A stretch of DNA of 64,000 bases from Flavobacterium circumlabens (GTDB lineage Bacteria; Bacteroidota; Bacteroidia; Flavobacteriales; Flavobacteriaceae), in the NCBI RefSeq assembly GCF_004345565.1, contig NZ_SLWA01000002.1, positions 496,001-560,000 of the forward strand, given 5' to 3'. Below the pieces are notes generated by a model. It worked only from the letters and a program-made list of their open reading frames with translations, was not told where the DNA came from and did no database searches. Position 1 is the first letter of the stretch. Each line of letters opens with the position of its first letter. The position numbers were made by a program, and so were the translations under genes. Below, piece by piece: positions 43,085 through 50,825 of this stretch.

Positions 43085-43254
43085 CTATGGGTTTATAATT
43101 CTACCACTACCAGGAACTTGCCACTTAAGAAAACCGTTTATTTTATTGGAATGAACCCCTATTCTATAAAATCCTCGAATAATGTGAGCATCTGAGGCCG
43201 CAAAGTCAGATACGTTTGCGCAGCTTTTCATAAGAACACTTCGAAGAGCTGAGT
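43085..43254 (-). pseudogene. Possible toxin C-terminal remnant
   Basis: A frame open for about 55 codons reads through repeat copy 2 (MKSCANVSDFAASDAHII) and continues RGFYRIGVHSNKINGFLKW, ending QVPGSGRIINP-stop two bases before the ATG of the 196-residue gene. The tail is folded-protein-like and followed at once by a putative immunity gene, as expected for the end of a polymorphic toxin whose N-terminal part has been lost. Confidence 0.35.
43200..43250. repeat. Cassette repeat copy 2
   Basis: 51-base block matching 44305-44355 at 50 of 51 positions and 41150-41200 less closely. It contains an internal inverted repeat GCAAA...TTTGC and ends CTTCGAAGAGCT. Confidence 0.75.
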
Positions 43255-43346
43255 TTATTCTGTTTTTATAGTTGTGATGCTGAAGTCATGAAAATTTGTA
43301 CAGCAGGTAATATAAAATTATCAATCTTGGAGTATTACAAAAAAAA

Positions 43347-43722
43347 TCAATATTTTGGAAAAACCAAAAAACAATTACTACATATTAGCGAGTTATTACT
43401 TTTTATATTTAAATCCGTCAATAAATCATTTGTTACTGGACAATACTTCCAACTAAAACTTTCATTAACTGATTTATCAATATCAAACCAATAAAATAAA
43501 TAGATATTTATTTTGTTTAAAGTTTTATTTATTTTCGGTAAAATATCAATAATTTGAGAATTAAGTTTGAATTTAATATTGTATAAATCATCACTCTCCC
43601 TGATAACCATCGCATATATTCATCATGAAATTCTTGTGTCCATAATTTATAATCTATAAAGTCTTCTAAATATTTATAAACTATATCATTTAATGAGATA
43701 GGCTTTTCATCTCATGTCCCAT
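43347..43722 (-). pseudogene. Frameshifted gene with terminal cysteine pairs
   Basis: Reading from ATG 43722, a coherent protein needs two frame changes: MGHE..., then KPISLNDIVYKYLEDFIDYK and WTQEFHDEYMRWLSGR, then (other frame, from about 43600) DDLYNIKFKLNSQIIDILPK up to NESFSWKYCPVTNDLL and CSNCFLVFPKY. The first change is near 43715, the second near 43595. Each part looks protein-like, so this is probably a decayed gene of about 125 residues; the CP...CSNC arrangement may have bound zinc. Family unknown. Confidence 0.45.
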
Positions 43723-43803
43723 ATTATCTCATCCTGATTAGCCCACATTATTTTGTATAAAATTTTATTACTTACTAGATTTCCCATCCAATTACATTTT
43801 TTT

Positions 43804-43842
43804 TGCTATTGCGTAATACTTTTATCATTGAATGTAAAGGTA
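43804..43842 (+). repeat. 39-base direct repeat, copy A
   Basis: TGCTATTGCGTAATAC then TTTTATCATTGAATGTAA to 43842; the second copy at 46277-46315 differs at only a few positions. The two copies bracket a 2.5-kb segment of putative immunity genes. Confidence 0.75.
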
Positions 43843-43940
43843 ACTTTAAGGCATGAAAAAACAACTCGGTTATTGTTCTTTTATCTGATTAATAAAAACA
43901 AAAAAGAATTTAAAACTTATCATTGTGCATAGGAGATCGA

Positions 43941-44180
43941 TCATGTTGTGAAAATTATTACAAGAACTATAATAATACCAAAAAGGATTACACCTATCAT
44001 ATGATTCAGTGTAGAGTTTTCATTTTTTATAACAGTACTTTGATTTGGAGACCATATATTTGAGAAAGAAGTATGATTTTTGTTTTTTATCAATCCTACT
44101 AGGTTTACATAAATATATCTAATTAGTGCTCCCAGAGATTCTAGTATATACTTTCCAAATATTACTTGTATAAAATCCAT
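43941..44180 (-). CDS. Small two-TM protein
   Basis: Protein of 79 residues: MDFIQVIFGKYILESLGALI then RYIYVNLVGLIKNKNHTSF, a polar middle part, and a C-terminal TM (MIGVILFGIIIVLVIIF). No named family. It lies inside the segment bounded by the 39-base direct repeats, among immunity-like genes, and small membrane proteins are common as immunity factors. AT-rich. Confidence 0.58.
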   Translation of the reverse strand: MDFIQVIFGKYILESLGALIRYIYVNLVGLIKNKNHTSFSNIWSPNQSTVIKNENSTLNHMIGVILFGIIIVLVIIFTT

Positions 44181-44304
44181 TATTTCTGATTATTTTTTTT
44201 AGTTGTCGATTTTGTTTATGTCGCGGCGGTTGCGAATTAGGAAAATATTCTCACAGCAAACATAAAAATTTATTTTTTAGAAAAAACACTTCGGAGAGTA
44301 GAGC

Positions 44305-44355
44305 GCAAAGTCAGAGACGTTTGCGCAGCTTTTCATAAGAACACTTCGAAGAGCT
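44305..44355. repeat. Cassette repeat copy 3
   Basis: 51-base block almost identical to 43200-43250 (50 of 51). A partial extra copy of its right end (AACACTTCGGAGAG) lies just to the left at 44285-44298, suggesting tandem insertion or recombination here. Confidence 0.75.
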
Positions 44356-44367
44356 GGGTTTGTTTTA

Positions 44368-44853
44368 TCATCCTCCTTCCCCTTTAATTTTTAAATGTTT
44401 ACTAACGTTATTATTTATTATATCCAAAGTGCCTTTATATTTATACGATTCATCAATTTGGTCAATCACTTCAATATTTAAAATTGTTTTGTAACCATTT
44501 CCAAAATATACTTCCTTGTATTTCTTTTCAGATAATTGTATGCTATTAATTGTGTCTTTTTTTCAAAAATATTTCTATACCATTTACTTTTATAATTGCA
44601 AAGTCAGAAACGTTAGATACAAAAATATACTTATTCGGTTTGTTAATCGAATCATAATTAAAAGAATAGAAACATCCATCTATAGTATCAGGAATTGATT
44701 CAAAATAATCTAAATTATTTTTATTATTTTGATGAGTAATATTATTTTTCTTTTTTGTAATTGTTTCATTTTTAGTTGTTTGGATTTTAGTGTTTTCTTT
44801 CTTACAAGAAAGAAAGAAAATAATTACAATTACACTTAATAATTTTTTTTCAA
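44368..44853 (-). pseudogene. Lipoprotein gene with frameshift in a T7 run
   Basis: Minus strand: from a TTG at 44853 (an ATG at 44861 is out of frame with it) a lipoprotein signal KKLLSVIVIIFFLSCKKE is read. It is followed by a Lys/Asn-rich linker, then LDYFESIPDTIDGCFYSFN and YIFVSNVSDFAIIKVNGIEI, and a stop just after a run of seven A (forward T7 at 44557-44563). Removing one base continues DTINSIQLSEKKYKEVYFG and ends LKIKGEGG-stop at 44368. So one homopolymer indel breaks an otherwise intact 160-residue lipoprotein. It follows the SUKH gene by a few bases. A sequencing error cannot be excluded. Confidence 0.55.
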
Positions 44854-44863
44854 GATTTCATTT

Positions 44864-45457
44864 TTATAATATTTCAATTGGAGTTGTATGTTTATTTATA
44901 TTTAAAACAACCCCTTTTTCATTAAATAAACTTGTTATCCTTTTTACTTCAGAGACTATCATTTCTTCAAATGAATTCCATTTGTATAATGATGTAGCAT
45001 CCCATTCAGCGCAATAATGAACTTTATTAGTTACACTATCTATGTACAATTTAGAGCCATCCCAATTATAACCTCCAATAAAAAAGTAATTTTCTTTTGC
45101 ATTTTTCGGCTTTTCTTTCAAGTTGGGTGTGAAAATTGAAAAAGGCTGTCTGCTGGCTTCAATAGAACGTCCTAATTCTTTTCTCAAACCATACAAACTA
45201 AAAGTAGAGACAAAAATATTAAGACCATTACTAAAATTGGTTAAAAAAAGCTTATAGTCCTTAGGAATTTCCCTCTTTAACTCTTTTCCTAATAGTACTA
45301 TATCTTTATCGCTTAAGATCGGATAAATCTTATTTAACCAAGCAAGCTGAGCTATGTGAGGAGCTTTTCCTATCAATATAGCTCCATTCTCTGATTTTTG
45401 AACTCCTAAATCTTCAAACTTGTATAAATCTTTCTTTAATACTTCTAAATAATTCAT
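44864..45457 (-). CDS. SMI1/KNR4 (SUKH) family protein, putative immunity protein
   Basis: Protein of 197 residues. The SUKH core is recognised: LGKELKREIPKDYKLFLTNF followed by SNGLNIFVSTFSLYGLR, then ENYFFIGGYNWDGSKLYID, HYCAEWDATSLYKWNSFEEM and a C-terminal helix EVKRITSLFNEKG. SUKH proteins serve as immunity proteins against many nuclease-type polymorphic toxins and also occur in other settings. No toxin gene is adjacent in intact form. A frameshifted lipoprotein gene follows directly. Confidence 0.82.
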   Translation of the reverse strand: MNYLEVLKKDLYKFEDLGVQKSENGAILIGKAPHIAQLAWLNKIYPILSDKDIVLLGKELKREIPKDYKLFLTNFSNGLNIFVSTFSLYGLRKELGRSIEASRQPFSIFTPNLKEKPKNAKENYFFIGGYNWDGSKLYIDSVTNKVHYCAEWDATSLYKWNSFEEMIVSEVKRITSLFNEKGVVLNINKHTTPIEIL

Positions 45458-45548
45458 AATTAAAATCCTCTATTTATTAAATCCCCAAATGTTGTATTTA
45501 TAAAATTACCAAAATGTTTAATAATGTGCATAACAATTATCATTGATT

Positions 45549-45660
45549 ATAAAGGAAACTTGATAACAAAAAAATAACCAGTTACAGTTGCCTTCTTGTT
45601 TGATTATGCTACTTAGATCATCTTTGCGCAGTTTTTTTATGAGAACATTCTTTGCGGAGT
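45549..45660. repeat. Repeat unit 4 of cassette array (diverged)
   Basis: Contains in order ATAAAGGAAACTT, a weak hairpin region with CAGTTACAGTTG, TTTGATTATGCT (45599 on) and TTTGCGCAGTTTTTTTATGA (45623 on), paralleling unit 1 at 41060-41200. Confidence 0.6.
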
Positions 45661-45679
45661 GTGGGGATCAGGATAGTCG

Positions 45680-46087
45680 TCACAAAAGAGTGTGGCCGTT
45701 CAGATAATTATTCCTAATATAATGGCTAACTATATTCATGAAATAAAAGGTACCCACTATATATATAAATGTTAATATATGATGTAGGATAGTATTGTTT
45801 ATTAACTCTGAATTCATGATCTTGTAAAATCTGTTCTTTTTATAGTAGACAATATAATTAAAAACAAGAGGCAATATAAAAGCAATATAGATTAGGATAT
45901 CAGGTTGAACTTTCGCAAAAGCAGAAAAATATAATATACCAACAATATTAAATATATTTATGCTTTGAAGTCCACTAAATATTATAAAAGCATGTGTTTT
46001 GACATTATTATTCCTATATAATAAATCGGAATATGTTATCTTTAAAAGCTTGTAAATGCTAATCAATACTAAATCAAAAAAAAACAT
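45680..46087 (-). CDS. Four-TM membrane protein
   Basis: Protein of 135 residues with about four hydrophobic segments (NIFNIVGILYFSAFAKV, IYIAFILPLVFNYIVYY, LHHILTFIYIVGTFYFM and a weak N-terminal one). No recognisable domain. The gene sits just inside the right-hand copy of the 39-base direct repeat, among putative immunity genes; a membrane immunity protein is possible. AT-rich. Confidence 0.58.
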   Translation of the reverse strand: MFFFDLVLISIYKLLKITYSDLLYRNNNVKTHAFIIFSGLQSINIFNIVGILYFSAFAKVQPDILIYIAFILPLVFNYIVYYKKNRFYKIMNSELINNTILHHILTFIYIVGTFYFMNIVSHYIRNNYLNGHTLL

Positions 46088-46276
46088 AATCTTTTATTTA
46101 TTTAAAACCTTTATTTTTTTTTCTTTACTTATTTGTACCTTATTTTTATCTGTCATTCGATTCATGTTTTTTCTATAATATTTCTGATTTATAATATTTT
46201 CTGATAAAATTTACTTGGCTAGAGCGTTTTGCTATTTTTTTGCATACGTTTGATATATGTGTTTGCTTTAGACTAC

Positions 46277-46315
46277 TGCTGTTGCATAATACTTTTATCA
46301 TTGAATGTAAAGGTA
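46277..46315 (+). repeat. 39-base direct repeat, copy B
   Basis: TGCTGTTGCATAATAC then TTTTATCATTGAATGTAA to 46315, near-identical to copy A at 43804-43842; marks the right boundary of the AT-rich cassette region. Confidence 0.75.
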
Positions 46316-46351
46316 GCCTTACTGCGACAGTACTTGAAAAACATGAAACTT

Positions 46352-46717
46352 TTAACCCCCATAAACCCCGTCCTTTTCCTTAAAAGCCCATTCGGCCATG
46401 GCATTAATAACAGGAATCAAACCGTTTCCGGCATTGCTTAAGCTGTAGGTAACAAAGGGAGGGACAACCGGTTTCGCTTCCCTGATGACAAGGCCGTCGT
46501 TTTCTAATTGTTTGAGGTGCTGGATAAGCATTTTCTCGGTTATCGCCGGAATGGCCCTTTTCAGTTCGCTATAGCGTTTATCACTGGTGGACAAATGATA
46601 GAGGATAATCGGTTTCCAGTAGCCGCCAATCTTTTCCATGACGTAGGTCACCGGGCAGATATCTAATGCATATTGTTTATTTTCCTGAATGGTCGAAGTT
46701 TCTTTGATTGCGGTCAT
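46352..46717 (-). CDS. HxlR-family winged-helix regulator
   Basis: Protein of 121 residues. HxlR signature: a Cys (21) in LDICPVTYVMEKIGGYWKP, YHLSTSDKRYSELKRAIPAI and TEKMLIQHLKQLENDGLVIR with a YSLSNAGNGLIPV wing region. Many members sense electrophiles or oxidants through the N-terminal Cys. Divergent from an NmrA-like gene; two direct copies of GTAAGTAC lie between them and are probable operators. Confidence 0.9.
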   Translation of the reverse strand: MTAIKETSTIQENKQYALDICPVTYVMEKIGGYWKPIILYHLSTSDKRYSELKRAIPAITEKMLIQHLKQLENDGLVIREAKPVVPPFVTYSLSNAGNGLIPVINAMAEWAFKEKDGVYGG

Positions 46718-46732
46718 GATACATACTTTAGG

Positions 46733-46771
46733 GTAAGTACTTGTATAAAAGTAAGTACAAATATACCTTTG
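46733..46771 (+). promoter_or_regulatory. Divergent promoter with HxlR-type operator repeats
   Basis: GTAAGTAC occurs at 46733-46740 and 46751-46758 (18-base period). CTTG at 46740-46743, a 20-base spacer and TACCTTTG at 46764-46771 fit a Bacteroidota promoter for the NmrA-like gene. The second operator copy lies between the -33 and -7 elements, so binding there would block transcription. Confidence 0.55.
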
Positions 46772-46797
46772 TTTTTATAAATACAAAACAATTAAAG

Positions 46798-47676
46798 ATG
46801 AAAATTATAATTACAGGTTCTTTAGGGAACATAGGAAAACCATTGACGAATCAACTTGTGGCTGCGGGACATGAGGTAACGGTAATCAGCAGTAATGCAG
46901 ATAAAAAAGAAGCCATTGAAAAAGCAGGAGCACAGGCTGCCATTGGTTCTGTCAGTGATGCTGCTTTTTTGGCCAGGACTTTTGCAGGAGCAGATGCACT
47001 TTTTGCCATGACACCGCCTAATTTAGGAGGAAGAAATGTGATTGCGAATACTGTTGAAGCCGGTAAAGCTTTCGCGAAAGCCATACAGGAAGCAGCTGTA
47101 AAACGTGTGGTAATGCTGAGCAGTATCGGTGCGGATTTGCCTGACGGAAACGGACCCATTGCTGGACTTTATCCTATAGAAGCCTTATATAATAAACTGG
47201 AGAATACAGCGGTTACCTTTTTACGTGCCGGATTTTTCTTTACCAATTTATACAACGATGTTCCGATGATAAAAGGAGCGGGGATTATGGGGGCTAATTA
47301 TCCCGCTGATGCGAAAATGCCATTGGTACATCCGGAAGATATTGCAGCAGCAGTGGCAAACGAATTGCAAAAAGAGAGTACAGGCAAAAATATCCGTTAC
47401 ATCGTAAGTGACGTGCGTACTCCGGGTGAAATAGCAAAAGCAATAGGAGCGGCAATTGATAAAACCGATTTGCCTTGGGTGGAATTCACCGACGAACAAT
47501 CGCTGCAGGGAATGATACAAGCCGGATTACCGGAAGAAATTGCCCGTTTGTATACCGAAATGGGTTCGGGTTTGCGAAGTGGTGCAATTGGCACTGATTT
47601 CTTAAATGGGAATTTCCCTGTTGACGGAAAAATCAAACTGAAAGATTTTGCAAAAGAATTTGCTGCGAAGTTTTAA
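46798..47676 (+). CDS. NmrA-like NAD(P)-binding protein
   Basis: Protein of 292 residues. Rossmann glycine motif IIITGSLGNIGKPLTNQL, then GADALFAMTPPN, VVMLSSIGADLP and FLRAGFFFTNLYNDVPMI. It is of the NmrA/quinone-oxidoreductase-like SDR subgroup, which lacks the Tyr-Lys pair and may bind NADP as a sensor or reduce quinones. Under control of the adjacent HxlR regulator by layout. The ATG at 46798 matches the family's N-terminus; earlier starts lie in the promoter. Confidence 0.88.
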   Translation: MKIIITGSLGNIGKPLTNQLVAAGHEVTVISSNADKKEAIEKAGAQAAIGSVSDAAFLARTFAGADALFAMTPPNLGGRNVIANTVEAGKAFAKAIQEAAVKRVVMLSSIGADLPDGNGPIAGLYPIEALYNKLENTAVTFLRAGFFFTNLYNDVPMIKGAGIMGANYPADAKMPLVHPEDIAAAVANELQKESTGKNIRYIVSDVRTPGEIAKAIGAAIDKTDLPWVEFTDEQSLQGMIQAGLPEEIARLYTEMGSGLRSGAIGTDFLNGNFPVDGKIKLKDFAKEFAAKF

Positions 47677-47696
47677 TTTAAATAATAAATCCACAA

Positions 47697-47735
47697 AAAA
47701 GCCGTCAAGTATTACTTGACGGCTTTTGGTTTTTT
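47697..47735. terminator. Bidirectional terminator
   Basis: AAAAGCCGTCAAGT at 47697-47710 pairs with ACTTGACGGCTTTT at 47714-47727 around a three-base loop, with T-run; between convergent genes. Confidence 0.9.
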
Positions 47736-47750
47736 AATCAGAACTGTTTT

Positions 47751-50102
47751 TTAGGCTGAAAAATCCAGTCCTTTTGCTTTAAAGCTGCTAAACAATACCT
47801 GACGGGCAGTACTGACCGTTTCTTCTGTTTTGTAAATGCTGCACCAGAATTTGACCTGAATTTTATATTTTCCTTCAGAAATGGCAGTATAATAAATTTG
47901 CGATGGTTTGGCATTGTTGACCAAAGTAATACTTTCCAGGGATTCGCTTATAATAGCATTGATATCTTCAGGAGTAGTTTCTCCGGTAATTTCAACAGCA
48001 ATATCAACCAGTTTAAAATTGTCTGTATACGTCCAGTTGGTGATGTTTTGCGACAATAGGTTTCCGTTCGGAATAATAATCTCGGCACCGTTTGGAGCAT
48101 TGATTTTGGTTGTACGAAGTCCCATTGATTTTACACGGCCGGATTCGGAACTGATATCGACCACATCGCCAATCTGAATCGGTTTATCAAAAATCAGGAT
48201 AATACCCGAAACAAAGTTGTTTACGACACTTTGCAGTCCAAGTCCAACACCAACACCCAAAGCACCTAAAAGAATGCTTAATTTGTCCAGAGGCATGCCT
48301 GAAGCGGCTACAGCCAGCAGGTATCCGACAATTAAAACAACAAGCCGCGTAATAAGCAGTTTGGAATGCTGTCTTTTATTGATGTTTTCTTCGTTTTCAT
48401 CATCGTCAATTTCTCCAAAGAAATAAGCTACATACTTTTGAAGTAAATGTGCAATCCAAATAATGATAAAAAATAATAAGATATTACCCAGAGTAAAAGT
48501 AATACTGCCGATGGTGTTCGGATGGCTAAGTAAAGATCCGAAAGAAGTCCGTAAGGATTCCCAGATATTCAGATTTGATCCGATTACAACCAGCCACATA
48601 TAACTGATAATGATAATGAAGGGCTTTTTAAGTGTCTCGGATAAATTTTCATGGTCAAAGATTTTTTCAATTCCACGTTTTACCCTCGTCGTGTAGATTT
48701 GCAAAATGATCACTTCCAGGATTATTTTTAGAAGTACGCTCAGTGCAATAATCTGTGTAATTGAAATAAAAGCAGTAAGACTTAGCATATTCGAAAGAGA
48801 TACTCTTCCGAAAATGTTGTATAAAATCGACAAGCCGTTAAAAACAATAAAAATAATACTGGCCCATTTAAAGAAGCCTTTGATGTACAATTCCCCTTTG
48901 ACGCTCTTGATCTGAACAAGACCATAACGGATTCCAAAGCCATTAATAATAATAAAGCAACAGCGTTGCAATAAACTAACACTAATGAAAAGGTCCAGAA
49001 AACAAAGGGCTAAGAACAGTCCCAAAAGGAAAGTCCAGTTTCTCATGGCATTTGCTGACCATTTGTTTTTGAAAAGTATGGTAAGGAATCCAAGTAAAAT
49101 CAATTCCAGTATTTCGATAAACAAGGCCGGAGCATATAAGTTGCTTACCACGGCTATATTGAGCCCAATAATTGCTACGGGAATGATAACACCCCTGTTC
49201 AGGTATTTAAAATTAAAAAGAGCCAGACTCTCCGCGTGTCCGTTACTTTTTAAATATTTGAGATTGCGGGAGATGTACCAGCCCAGTAATCCCATCAAAA
49301 AAGCCAGTGTAAGCAATCCTCCGGCACGATAACTCAGATAATAAGCTGCAACACTCTCTTCGATCAGAACTTTTGATCCGATGCTTTGGGTAACTTGTTT
49401 GTTCGGGATTGAATCGGTAACATTCCAGATAAAAGGATATTCCTTTCTGAGCATACTGATCCCTGACTTTTCAAGCGTATTTTCTACGGTAATAAGTGCA
49501 TTAGAAACGGCAATTTTTCTTTCTACGGTTAATCTTTTGTTTTTATTTAGAACACCCTGGTTTTTAGTCATCAGGCTATCGGTATTCTTGTATTTTTTTC
49601 TAAGATTCGCAAATTCATTTTTAAATTGCTTGCGGCGAATGGTATCTTTTATCAGGCCGACCAGTGTTTTGTCTTTACGCAATTCGATAAACCGGTCTTT
49701 GATTTTTTCCAGGTTTTTATTGCGTAAGTTGATCGCGTCATTTTGCTCGTCCAGTTCCTGTTGAATTTCTTTAAGGACAACACGGTACATTTGCTGGTTT
49801 CGAACATTTGGATTCGCACCTTTCAGACTGGCTAAAATTAAATCGAGCTTGCTTTGGGTTCTTCTGATTTCTCCAAACAAATGATGACTGGCTCCGTCAA
49901 AATCGGCATCATTGTAGGCAGTTTCCATTACGGCACTGGCTTTTTCAATAGCCATCAGATAATCACTGTCGGTTGTTGTTTCTTCAAATAATTTAGAACG
50001 GCTTTCTGTTTTTTTAGGGGTGCTTTGCGAGTAGGCAAGCGGTGCAAAAAACAGGACGGCCAATAAGGCTGATAAAACAATAAAACTTCTTTTTTGAATC
50101 AT
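47751..50102 (-). CDS. Large MscS-family mechanosensitive channel
   Basis: Protein of 783 residues. Signal peptide (ends PLAYSQ), a periplasmic helical domain with coiled coils (about 30-250), then about ten TM segments. The C-terminal MscS core contains LGALGVGVGLGLQSVVNNFV as pore helix, IGDVVDISSESGRVKSMGLR and IIIPNGNLLSQNITNWTY, followed by a cytoplasmic vestibule domain. It is an MscK/YbdG-like large channel expected to open under hypo-osmotic shock. Single gene on the minus strand. Confidence 0.92.
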   Translation of the reverse strand: MIQKRSFIVLSALLAVLFFAPLAYSQSTPKKTESRSKLFEETTTDSDYLMAIEKASAVMETAYNDADFDGASHHLFGEIRRTQSKLDLILASLKGANPNVRNQQMYRVVLKEIQQELDEQNDAINLRNKNLEKIKDRFIELRKDKTLVGLIKDTIRRKQFKNEFANLRKKYKNTDSLMTKNQGVLNKNKRLTVERKIAVSNALITVENTLEKSGISMLRKEYPFIWNVTDSIPNKQVTQSIGSKVLIEESVAAYYLSYRAGGLLTLAFLMGLLGWYISRNLKYLKSNGHAESLALFNFKYLNRGVIIPVAIIGLNIAVVSNLYAPALFIEILELILLGFLTILFKNKWSANAMRNWTFLLGLFLALCFLDLFISVSLLQRCCFIIINGFGIRYGLVQIKSVKGELYIKGFFKWASIIFIVFNGLSILYNIFGRVSLSNMLSLTAFISITQIIALSVLLKIILEVIILQIYTTRVKRGIEKIFDHENLSETLKKPFIIIISYMWLVVIGSNLNIWESLRTSFGSLLSHPNTIGSITFTLGNILLFFIIIWIAHLLQKYVAYFFGEIDDDENEENINKRQHSKLLITRLVVLIVGYLLAVAASGMPLDKLSILLGALGVGVGLGLQSVVNNFVSGIILIFDKPIQIGDVVDISSESGRVKSMGLRTTKINAPNGAEIIIPNGNLLSQNITNWTYTDNFKLVDIAVEITGETTPEDINAIISESLESITLVNNAKPSQIYYTAISEGKYKIQVKFWCSIYKTEETVSTARQVLFSSFKAKGLDFSA

Positions 50103-50428
50103 AATTGGATGTATGAATTAGGGTTCCCAAATGTAATTTTTTTTAAGGGACTTTCACTACAATTTAACAACATTTGAGCGGAAGCAGATGTGACGTTTTT
50201 TAAGACAGCGAAGTTGAAATCTTCAGCGGCTAAATTTTGCTTTTTCCACAGCCAGATAGTAGATTTTATACTAAAAAATGAATTTGTAGGAATTGATTTA
50301 ATTGTATTGTAAACCAATTGATTAAAGTTTGTTACCTGAATTAACCGTTAATAGTATCAAATAATAAAAATCCAATCTGTATAAATTGGATTTTTATGGT
50401 TTCAGGAACGAATTCAGGGTGTTCGGAA
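50103..50428. other. Intergenic region with terminator
   Basis: Perfect hairpin AAAAATCCAAT (50366-50376) with ATTGGATTTTT (50385-50395) ends the minus-strand gene at 50429. Apart from this, no gene is seen; a 72-codon frame on the minus strand lacks protein-like composition. Confidence 0.6.
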
Positions 50429-50815
50429 TTACTTTTTGGGTTTAATTTTTAACTTCCAATACCCATATACCGTTGCTGTATTAAAGGCAACCAGTATCCA
50501 GATCACCGGACTTGCAAAAAAGTGCGAATAACTGCTCCCTTTCGGAATTTCTACAAAAGGAACGGTAATTGAAACATCTAATAGCACTGCTGTAATCGAC
50601 ATGCCTAAACCTAGAAGTAAACCGTGCTTTTTAGGGTCATTTTTATAATAAAATGAAGCCAAATTTGTAGAAGATAAAAACATTATTACCAGTACTATTA
50701 ATAGATTTATGTTAAAGCTATGGTTTATGATATCAAAAAGCACTGAAAGATAAAAAGCAGCACTCACGCACACCCATACAAAAAGACCCGCAAGTAACAT
50801 TTTTACGTAATTCAT
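50429..50815 (-). CDS. Four-TM membrane protein
   Basis: Protein of 128 residues with four predicted TM segments (about 5-25, 36-52, 67-85, 102-120) and a basic C-terminus KLKIKPKK. A DUF5367-like assignment is possible but weak. It lies ten bases downstream of the NmrA-like gene on the same strand and is therefore probably co-transcribed. Confidence 0.72.
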   Translation of the reverse strand: MNYVKMLLAGLFVWVCVSAAFYLSVLFDIINHSFNINLLIVLVIMFLSSTNLASFYYKNDPKKHGLLLGLGMSITAVLLDVSITVPFVEIPKGSSYSHFFASPVIWILVAFNTATVYGYWKLKIKPKK

Positions 50816-50825
50816 GACAATGGTT

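Noticed and set aside
46100..46230. Short minus-strand frame ending KEKKIKVLNK before the four-TM gene
   Set aside because: Only about 40 codons, no start, and no recognisable match; it could be a toxin-tail scrap but is too weak to list as a gene.
50099..50317. 72-codon minus-strand frame upstream of the MscS-type channel
   Set aside because: Overlaps the channel start and has no protein-like pattern or promoter; likely non-coding.
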